This document shows, in pieces, positions 5,248 through 10,650 of a stretch of 10,650 nt of DNA (the first letter of the stretch is position 1; each line of letters begins with the position of its first letter). The notes under the pieces were generated by a model that was not told where the DNA came from, made no database searches, and saw nothing but the letters and a program-made list of their open reading frames with translations. Origin of the DNA: Candidatus Solibacter sp. (GTDB taxonomy: Bacteria; Acidobacteriota; Terriglobia; Bryobacterales; Bryobacteraceae); assembly GCA_017883345.1 (NCBI GenBank), contig JADGNT010000090.1:1-10650 (forward strand), given 5' to 3'. The position numbers and the translations under genes were made by a program.

Positions 5248-7350
5248 ATGGTGGAGCGCCGTCTTACATGTCTCGCCGTCATCATCCTGCTGTGGGGCGC
5301 GGCAATTCTCAAGAATCTGATTTCGTTGCAAGTGGTTCACCACCGGGAGTACGCGATCAGAGCCCGCTCCATCCAGGAAGTGGAGGTGGAAATACCCGCG
5401 CCGCGCGGCACCATCTTCGACCGCGACGGCCGGCCGCTGGCCATGAGCCTGGCGTCGCGCTCGGTCTTTATCAATCCGATGAAGGTGGATATCGGGGTGG
5501 CCAGCGATCTTCTCGGTTATCTGCTGCACATGGACCGCGGCGAGCTCTTCCTGAAGATCAAGCAGGCCGCCGACGCGCACCGCGGGTACCTTACCATCAA
5601 ACGCAAACTGACTCCCGAGGAGTACGACAACCTGCTCAACCTGAAATCGCGCGTCGAATGGGTGAGCCTTTCCCACGAGAGCCAGCGTCACTACCCGAAC
5701 GGCACTCTGGCCGCTCATGTGCTGGGCTCCGTCGATTTTGAAGAGAAGGGCAACGCCGGCATTGAGAAGAGCCTCGACACGGAACTCCGCGGCACGCCCG
5801 GCCGCACCCGCCTGCTGACCGACGTTCACCGCCGCGGGATCGCACCGCAGACCAGCATCCCCGCCAAACCCGGCACCTCGCTGACGCTCACCATCGATGA
5901 GCGCCTCCAGTTTGTCGCCGAGCGCGAAATCGCCGCCGCCGTGCTCAGCTACAACGCAGCCTCCGGCAGCGTGGTGGTGATGAAACCGGACACCGGCGAC
6001 ATCCTGGCAATGGCCAGTTATCCCACTTTTGACCCCAATATCCCGGTGGAGCGCGGGGAGGATGCCAAGCCCCGCATGAACCACGCCTTCAGCGTCCCCT
6101 TCGAGCCCGGTTCGGTGTACAAAGTAGTTACTTACTCGGCAGGGTTCGAAACCACCGACCTGCGACCCGAAACCCCCATCAATTGTAACGGCGGCAAGCT
6201 CACCTTCGGCATACGGACAATTCACGATTCTCACGCCGGCATGTGGGTGGTCCCGGCAGCCACCGCGTTCGCCAAATCCAGCAACATCGGCGCCATCCAG
6301 GTCGGGCTGAAGGTGGGCCAGGTCAACATGCACGATTACATGCTGCGCTTCGGCTTCGGGCAGAAGACGGGTCTGCCTCTGCCAGGGGAATCGCCCGGCA
6401 AAGTGTACCGGCTGGAGCGCTGGGGCAAGACGTCGCTGGCTTCGGTATCGATGGGCCAGGAAGTCAGCGTGACCACCCTGCAACTGGCCCAGGCCGGGTG
6501 TGTAATCGCCAGTGGCGGCATGCTCGTCAAACCGCGGCTGGTGCTCAAGCGGGGCGACCGCACGGAGCCCGTGCCTGCCCCGGTGCGCGTCCTCAAGCCA
6601 GAGAACGCCATCACCATGCGCCAGATGATGGAAGGCGTGGTGCTGGTGGGCACCGGCAGCCGCGCCCGGCTGGCCGGCTATTCGAGCGGCGGCAAGACCG
6701 GCTCCGCGCAGATTTACGATTACGCATCCAAGCACTACACCCACACCTACAACGGCTCATACATGGGTTTCGCCCCGATGGCCAATCCCCAGGTGGTGGT
6801 GGTAGTGACCCTGAACGGCACCCACGGCGAATCCGGATTCGGCGGCCACGCGGCGGCGCCGGTTTTTAAGATCGTCGCCGGCGAGGCGCTTCGCGTCTTC
6901 GATGTTCCCAAGGACCTGCCGGAGAACGTTCCGGCGCGGACGCTGGTCGCCGGCAACCCGGAAGATCTCAACGATCTGGCGATCGCCGATCTGGGCGGCG
7001 CGGGCCACAACATCCTGCAAGATACCGAAGATGCCGCGACCGGCGAGGCGGAGACCGCGCCGCCCGAGCCGCCGGTCTACGGACCGCATCCCGTCGAGAC
7101 CGCGCCGGGGGTGCCCCTGGGGCCACCCGCCGCCGCTGGACCGCCGCCCGCTGTCGCCGCGCCACCCAGGCCGCAAGGTCCGCGTGTCCCCAATTTCCGC
7201 GGCATGACGATGCGCGCCGTGCTGGCTGAAGCCGCCGCCAAAGGTCTGTTCATCCTGCCCGACGGCAGCGGCATCGCGCGCGTGCAATCTCCGCCGCCGG
7301 GCGCGCCGCTGCATCAGGGGGAACGCATCCGCGTACAGTTTGCCCAATGA
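5248..7350 (+). CDS. ftsI: FtsI-type septal peptidoglycan transpeptidase (PBP3) with C-terminal PASTA domain
   Basis: This class B penicillin-binding protein makes the peptide cross-links of septal peptidoglycan with FtsW. Of its 700 residues, about 8-30 form the single N-terminal membrane anchor. The pedestal domain follows, with APRGTIFDRDGRPLA (51-65). The transpeptidase domain carries all three catalytic motifs: S289-V-Y-K292 (in EPGSVYK), S344-S-N346 and K483-T-G485 followed by Ser. After about residue 552 comes a linker, strongly Pro/Ala-rich at about 603-646, then one PASTA domain at about 645-700 (VPNFRGMTMRAVLAEAAAKGL, then GSGIARVQSPPPGAPLHQGERI). E. coli FtsI lacks PASTA; SpoVD-type enzymes of Gram-positives have it. 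The ATG is chosen because the membrane segment begins right after it and the only upstream in-frame alternatives are non-ATG codons. Its TGA overlaps the murE ATG. Confidence 0.95.
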   Translation: MVERRLTCLAVIILLWGAAILKNLISLQVVHHREYAIRARSIQEVEVEIPAPRGTIFDRDGRPLAMSLASRSVFINPMKVDIGVASDLLGYLLHMDRGELFLKIKQAADAHRGYLTIKRKLTPEEYDNLLNLKSRVEWVSLSHESQRHYPNGTLAAHVLGSVDFEEKGNAGIEKSLDTELRGTPGRTRLLTDVHRRGIAPQTSIPAKPGTSLTLTIDERLQFVAEREIAAAVLSYNAASGSVVVMKPDTGDILAMASYPTFDPNIPVERGEDAKPRMNHAFSVPFEPGSVYKVVTYSAGFETTDLRPETPINCNGGKLTFGIRTIHDSHAGMWVVPAATAFAKSSNIGAIQVGLKVGQVNMHDYMLRFGFGQKTGLPLPGESPGKVYRLERWGKTSLASVSMGQEVSVTTLQLAQAGCVIASGGMLVKPRLVLKRGDRTEPVPAPVRVLKPENAITMRQMMEGVVLVGTGSRARLAGYSSGGKTGSAQIYDYASKHYTHTYNGSYMGFAPMANPQVVVVVTLNGTHGESGFGGHAAAPVFKIVAGEALRVFDVPKDLPENVPARTLVAGNPEDLNDLAIADLGGAGHNILQDTEDAATGEAETAPPEPPVYGPHPVETAPGVPLGPPAAAGPPPAVAAPPRPQGPRVPNFRGMTMRAVLAEAAAKGLFILPDGSGIARVQSPPPGAPLHQGERIRVQFAQ

Positions 7351-8831
7351 ACCTAGGCGAAATACTTTCGGGGGTAGCGCTGCTCGAGCCGCTAGCGCCG
7401 GAACTCGCCCAGGCCCCGGTGGCCGCTCTGGAGTTCGACTCGCGCCGCGTCTCCCCGCAATCCCTCTTCTTCGCCTTCCCGGGCAGTAAGGCCGACGGCC
7501 GCCAGTTCGCTGGCGACGCGCTGGCCCATGGCGCCCTGGCCGTAATCGGCGAATCGCCCGCGCCGCCCGGTCTCGCCGGCCGCTGGATTCAAGTGGCGCA
7601 CGGCCGCCAGGCGCTCTCGCTCGCCGCCCGCAACTTCTTTCGACGGCCCGACGAACGCCTCTCTCTCACCGGCATCACCGGGACCAACGGCAAAACCACC
7701 ACGGCGTACCTGGTCGATTCCGTACTTCGCGCCGCTGGCCTTACCACCGCCATGATCGGCACCATCGAGTACCACCTCGCCGGCCGCGTCCTCAAAGCCG
7801 TCAACACTACTCCGGAATCGCTCGATCTTCTGCGTCTGTTCTCCGAGCTCGAAAGCGCGGGAGGCACTCACGTCACCATGGAGGTCTCCTCTCACGCCCT
7901 CGCCCTCGGCCGCGTACACGGACTCAACTTCCACACCACCGTATTCACCAACCTGACGCGCGACCATCTGGATTTTCACGGCGACATGGACGCCTACTTC
8001 GCCGCCAAGCAGTTGCTCTTCGAAGGCGCCGGCGGAGCCCCGCCGCGCTACGCCGTGCTCAATCGCGACGATGAGTGGGCGCGCCGCATCAAAGTGCATC
8101 CCCGAACCGAAGTGCTCTGGTACGGCCTGGGCCCGGAAGCCGCTCTGCGCCCGCGCCACATCGCTTCCGGCTTCGGCGGGCTGCGTTTCGACCTGCAGTT
8201 TGGCAAGCAGCGCATCCCCATCGAATCTCCGCTGATCGGCAAGATCAACGTCTATAACATTCTGGCCGCCAGCGCCGCCGGCCTCTCCTACGGCCTCGCC
8301 CCCGAAGTCATCGCGCGCGGCATCGCCAGGCTCCAAGCCGTCCCCGGGCGCTTCGAGCGTGTGGATGAAGGCCAGCCCTTCGTCGTCGTGGTCGACTACG
8401 CGCACACCGATGACGCGCTGCGCAACGCGATCTCGGTGGCGCGCGGACTCAACCCCAAGCGGGTCATCACGCTCTTTGGATGCGGCGGCGACCGCGACCG
8501 CGCCAAGCGTCCGCTGATGGGACAGGCAGCCGCCGAAGCCAGCGATTTCGTGGTTCTCACCAGCGACAACCCGCGCTCGGAAGATCCGCTGGCCATCATG
8601 AACGATGCCCTGGTCGGCATCCGCCGCGTCGACGTTTCCCATGTCGTCGAACCCGATCGCCAGGCTGCCATCCGCCGCGCCCTGGCGGAGGCGCGCGAGG
8701 GCGATATCGTCATCCTCGCCGGCAAAGGCCACGAGACCTATCAGGTGCTGAAAGACAAAACCATCGACTTCGACGACCGCGCCGTGGCGAGAGAAGTGCT
8801 CAAGGGGTATGGGTATCACAAGGCCCAGTGA
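7347..8831 (+). CDS. murE: UDP-MurNAc-L-Ala-D-Glu:meso-diaminopimelate ligase MurE
   Basis: MurE adds the third residue to the cytoplasmic peptidoglycan precursor using ATP. At 494 residues it has normal length. The N-terminal UDP-binding domain covers about 1-105, with DSRRVSPQSLFFAF (31-44). The central ATPase has the P-loop TGTNGKTTT (111-119), NTTPESLDLL (153-162), MEVSSHALALGRV (178-190), TNLTRDHLDFHGDMDAY (201-217) and the Lys of AAKQLLF (K221), the site of the carbamylated lysine. The C-terminal domain has GRFERV, DYAHTDDAL (350-358), DNPRSEDP (407-414) and GKGHE (459-463). The Arg in DNPR is the signature of enzymes that use meso-diaminopimelate rather than lysine, which predicts a DAP-type wall. 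ATG 7347 lies in an ATGA overlap with the ftsI stop, the mark of translational coupling; murF begins three bases after its stop. Confidence 0.96.
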   Translation: MNLGEILSGVALLEPLAPELAQAPVAALEFDSRRVSPQSLFFAFPGSKADGRQFAGDALAHGALAVIGESPAPPGLAGRWIQVAHGRQALSLAARNFFRRPDERLSLTGITGTNGKTTTAYLVDSVLRAAGLTTAMIGTIEYHLAGRVLKAVNTTPESLDLLRLFSELESAGGTHVTMEVSSHALALGRVHGLNFHTTVFTNLTRDHLDFHGDMDAYFAAKQLLFEGAGGAPPRYAVLNRDDEWARRIKVHPRTEVLWYGLGPEAALRPRHIASGFGGLRFDLQFGKQRIPIESPLIGKINVYNILAASAAGLSYGLAPEVIARGIARLQAVPGRFERVDEGQPFVVVVDYAHTDDALRNAISVARGLNPKRVITLFGCGGDRDRAKRPLMGQAAAEASDFVVLTSDNPRSEDPLAIMNDALVGIRRVDVSHVVEPDRQAAIRRALAEAREGDIVILAGKGHETYQVLKDKTIDFDDRAVAREVLKGYGYHKAQ

Positions 8832-8834
8832 GCC

Positions 8835-10235
8835 ATGACCCTGAATCTTCAAGAAGTTGCGCGCGCGGTTGGCGCCGCTGCCCATCCGCCGCCGCGGGCA
8901 ATTGCCGGTTGGAGCGTGGACACACGGACACAGAATCCCGGTGATGTATATTTTGCGCTCCGCGGCCCCAACCACGATGGGCACGATTTTCTGGCCGCCG
9001 CCACCGAAAAAGGCGCGGCGGCGGTGGTCGTGGAACGCAGTGGCATAAGGCTCCGCCTTGTGCATCCGAGCGAAGCTCGGACCCCTCCCTGCCAACTAAT
9101 CGTCCCCGATACCGAACGCGCTCTCCAAGACCTTGCCTCATGGGCGCGCAAAAAGTGGGGTGGGCAGGTGATCGGCGTGACGGGCAGTGCGGGCAAGACC
9201 ACCACCAAGGACGCCATCGCGCACCTGCTGGAAACCGAGTTGTCCACCGGCAAGACCGACGGCAATTTCAACAACCATGTCGGCGTGCCGCTTTCCCTGC
9301 TTCGCCTCCCCGATGCCTGCCGCGCGGGCGTTATCGAGATGGGCATGAACCATGCCGGAGAAATCCGCCAGCTCGCCGCCATCGCCAAACCCGGCATCGG
9401 TGTGGTCACCAACGTGGGCTACGCCCACGTCGAATTCTTCGATTCCATCGAAGGCATTGCCGCCGCCAAACGGGAATTGATCGAAGGGCTGCCGCCCGAT
9501 GGCGTCGCCGTGCTCAATGCCGACGATCCGCGCGTCTCGCGCTTCGGCGAGGTCCACCCCGGCCGCTCGGTCACCTTCGGCTTCTCCGAGGGGGCGGATG
9601 TCCGCGCCGAAAATGTGGATTTCGGCGCCGCCGCTCTTCAAGGGAACGCCGCGCGCTTCCGCGCTCTCGGGGTGGATTTTGAAAGCGCGATGTCCGGCCG
9701 TCACGCCGTCATGAACCTGCTGGCCGCCATCGCTGTCGCGCATGTCTTCGAGATCTCGCCCGAGCGCCTGCGCCCGGCCGTCGCCAGTTTCACGGTGGGC
9801 AACATGCGCGGCGAGCGTACTCTGCATCGGGGCATCGTCATCTGGAACGACTGCTACAACTCCAACCCGGAGGCTGCGCAGTCGATGTTGGACGTGCTGC
9901 GTGAAACTCCCGCCGCCCGGCGCATCGCCGTGCTCGGCGAAATGCTCGAACTTGGGGTGGCAAGTGAAGAGTTGCACCGCCAGGTTGGCCAATACGCCGG
10001 CCGCTACGCCGGCCGCTCCGCCGCCGGGCGTGTGGACCTGCTGATTGGCGTCCGCGGGGCCGCCCGCTACATGGTCGAGGCGGCCACTCAAGCCGGAGTG
10101 GAGGCGCAGTTTTTTGAAGACCCGGCCGAGGCCGGCGATCGCGCCCGCCAGGTGGCACGCCCTGGCGATGCCGTCCTGTTCAAGGGGTCGCGAGGCGTCA
10201 AGGTGGAAAAGGCGCTGGAAAGGTTTACGGCGTAG
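8835..10235 (+). CDS. murF: UDP-MurNAc-tripeptide:D-Ala-D-Ala ligase MurF
   Basis: MurF joins the D-Ala-D-Ala dipeptide to the UDP-MurNAc tripeptide made by MurE, giving the pentapeptide used by MraY. The 466 residues contain SVDTRTQNPGDVYFAL (27-42), the P-loop GVTGSAGKTTTKD (114-126), GNFNNHVGVPLSLL (143-156), EMGMNHAGEI (168-177), TNVGYAHVEFF (192-202), NDCYNSNP (338-345) and GDAVLFKGSRGVKVE (444-458). All key Mur ligase motifs look intact. Two oddities are visible. Between VVVER and LIVPDT (residues 69-87) there is an unusually long stretch whose DNA consists of two back-to-back palindromes. Residues 387-394 carry a YAGR-YAGR duplication from a 12-bp tandem repeat. Both fall in places that are probably surface loops, so activity is likely kept. 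The start is three bases after the murE stop, without a clear Shine-Dalgarno, so coupling is likely. Confidence 0.96.
   Translation: MTLNLQEVARAVGAAAHPPPRAIAGWSVDTRTQNPGDVYFALRGPNHDGHDFLAAATEKGAAAVVVERSGIRLRLVHPSEARTPPCQLIVPDTERALQDLASWARKKWGGQVIGVTGSAGKTTTKDAIAHLLETELSTGKTDGNFNNHVGVPLSLLRLPDACRAGVIEMGMNHAGEIRQLAAIAKPGIGVVTNVGYAHVEFFDSIEGIAAAKRELIEGLPPDGVAVLNADDPRVSRFGEVHPGRSVTFGFSEGADVRAENVDFGAAALQGNAARFRALGVDFESAMSGRHAVMNLLAAIAVAHVFEISPERLRPAVASFTVGNMRGERTLHRGIVIWNDCYNSNPEAAQSMLDVLRETPAARRIAVLGEMLELGVASEELHRQVGQYAGRYAGRSAAGRVDLLIGVRGAARYMVEAATQAGVEAQFFEDPAEAGDRARQVARPGDAVLFKGSRGVKVEKALERFTA
9043..9081 (+). repeat. Two adjacent palindromes inside murF, possible in-frame repeat insertion
   Basis: GCATAAGGC (9043-9051) pairs with GCCTTGTGC (9055-9063) over a TCC loop with one G-T wobble, and TCCGAGC (9065-9071) pairs with GCTCGGA (9075-9081) over a GAA loop. 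They are one base apart. The block encodes residues 70-83 of MurF, where the family normally has a short loop. The second stem shares CGAGC/GCTCG with the hairpin at 3111-3131. Confidence 0.7.
9993..10016 (+). repeat. Perfect 12-bp tandem duplication in murF
   Basis: TACGCCGGCCGC occurs twice in a row (9993-10004 and 10005-10016), encoding Tyr-Ala-Gly-Arg twice; a partial third unit (TCCGCCG) follows. The duplication keeps the frame and lengthens a C-terminal domain loop before VDLLIGV. Confidence 0.85.
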
Positions 10236-10240
10236 CCCCC

Positions 10241-10650
10241 ATGCTCTACTTCTTACTCTACGAACAGTTGTACAAGCACATCGGCCCGGCCCGCGTCTTC
10301 GGCTATACCACCTCCCGCACCGCCTTCGCCAGCCTCACCGCGCTGTTCCTGTGCATCGCGCTCGGCCCCTGGCTGATCGACAAGCTCCGCCATTTTCAAA
10401 TCGGCCAGTACATCCGCGAGGACGGCCCCATATCGCACCAGAAGAAGGCCGGCACACCCACCATGGGCGGCGTCCTGATCATCATCTCCATCGTCGTCCC
10501 CACGCTGCTCTGGGCCGACCTCGGCAACCCCTACGTGTGGATTGCCACGCTGACCCTGCTCGCCTTCGGCTGGATCGGCTTTCTGGACGACTACGCCAAA
10601 ATCGCCAAACAGCGCAATCTCGGCCTCAGCGGCAAGCGCAAGCTGCTCTA
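10241..10650 (+). CDS. mraY: Phospho-MurNAc-pentapeptide transferase MraY, 3' end cut by window
   Basis: MraY transfers phospho-MurNAc-pentapeptide from UDP to undecaprenyl phosphate in the inner membrane, making lipid I. Only the first 136 residues are inside the window; the frame stays open to the last base. Visible family motifs are YTTSRTAFASLTAL (22-35), RHFQIGQYIREDGPISH (50-66), KKAGTPTMGG (68-77), LLWADLGNPYVW (89-100) and GFLDDYAK (113-120), whose two Asp are the conserved catalytic or magnesium-binding pair. Then GLSGKRKLL begins the next cytoplasmic loop. Membrane segments lie at about 25-46, 76-93 and 98-115. The ATG five bases after the murF stop gives the expected N-terminus. 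No strong Shine-Dalgarno is close (GGAAAGG at 10217-10223 is too far), which again suggests coupling. Confidence 0.95.
   Translation, partial: MLYFLLYEQLYKHIGPARVFGYTTSRTAFASLTALFLCIALGPWLIDKLRHFQIGQYIREDGPISHQKKAGTPTMGGVLIIISIVVPTLLWADLGNPYVWIATLTLLAFGWIGFLDDYAKIAKQRNLGLSGKRKLL

Noticed and set aside
5137..6744. Long open frame on the minus strand opposite ftsI (535 codons)
   Set aside because: It mirrors the codon bias of ftsI, contains no recognisable motif, and the plus-strand product has all three PBP catalytic motifs.
7392..9095. Long open frame on the minus strand opposite murE and the start of murF (567 codons)
   Set aside because: It crosses two well-identified genes and has low-complexity His/Gly/Asp-rich composition typical of antisense shadows in GC-rich DNA.
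9138..10091. Open frame on the minus strand opposite murF (317 codons)
   Set aside because: Shadow of murF with no motif, start signal or conserved domain.
1..10650. CRISPR, tRNA, rRNA, insertion sequence or phage genes
   Set aside because: No spaced direct-repeat array, cloverleaf, transposase motif or terminal inverted repeats were seen on either strand.

Overview
The window looks like a piece of chromosome from an Acidobacteriota of the Solibacter/Bryobacter type. Three things point there: GC-rich codon use, a secreted protein ending in what I recognise as the Solibacter C-terminal domain (TIGR03437 type), and a cell-wall/division (dcw) cluster in a diderm-style order. All genes read on the + strand. 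I see no tRNA, rRNA, CRISPR array, transposase or phage gene.

Left part (1-3131): two genes for probable exported, beta-rich proteins. The first is cut by the window edge and ends at a strong C(UUCG)G-loop terminator. A 13-bp motif repeated three times follows. The second gene starts with TTG behind a good Shine-Dalgarno. It encodes a signal peptide, about four bacterial Ig-like domains and the Solibacter C-terminal domain, and ends at a second hairpin of nearly the same design. These proteins probably act at or outside the cell surface; their roles are unknown.

Middle (3132-3330): an AT-richer intergenic stretch with a sigma-70-like promoter. Behind it are three TGG-type boxes spaced exactly 10 bp, the layout expected for MraZ binding, so the operon is probably autoregulated.

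Right part (3331-10650): a tight dcw operon, mraZ-rsmH-ftsL-ftsI-murE-murF-mraY, with mraY cut by the window end. MraZ is the regulator and RsmH methylates 16S rRNA. FtsL and FtsI (PBP3-type transpeptidase, here with a C-terminal PASTA domain) belong to the septal peptidoglycan machine. MurE and MurF add the third residue and the D-Ala-D-Ala to the UDP-MurNAc peptide, and MraY moves the product to the lipid carrier. Gaps are 3-36 nt, apart from a 4-nt ftsI/murE overlap, so co-transcription and translational coupling are likely.

The dcw cluster itself is ordinary and I found no clear new multi-gene system. The less expected signals are small: a hairpin between the Shine-Dalgarno and the start codon of ftsI, a double palindrome inside murF that seems to add residues, a changed HSLEDR motif in RsmH, and two terminators that keep one design with a compensatory base change.
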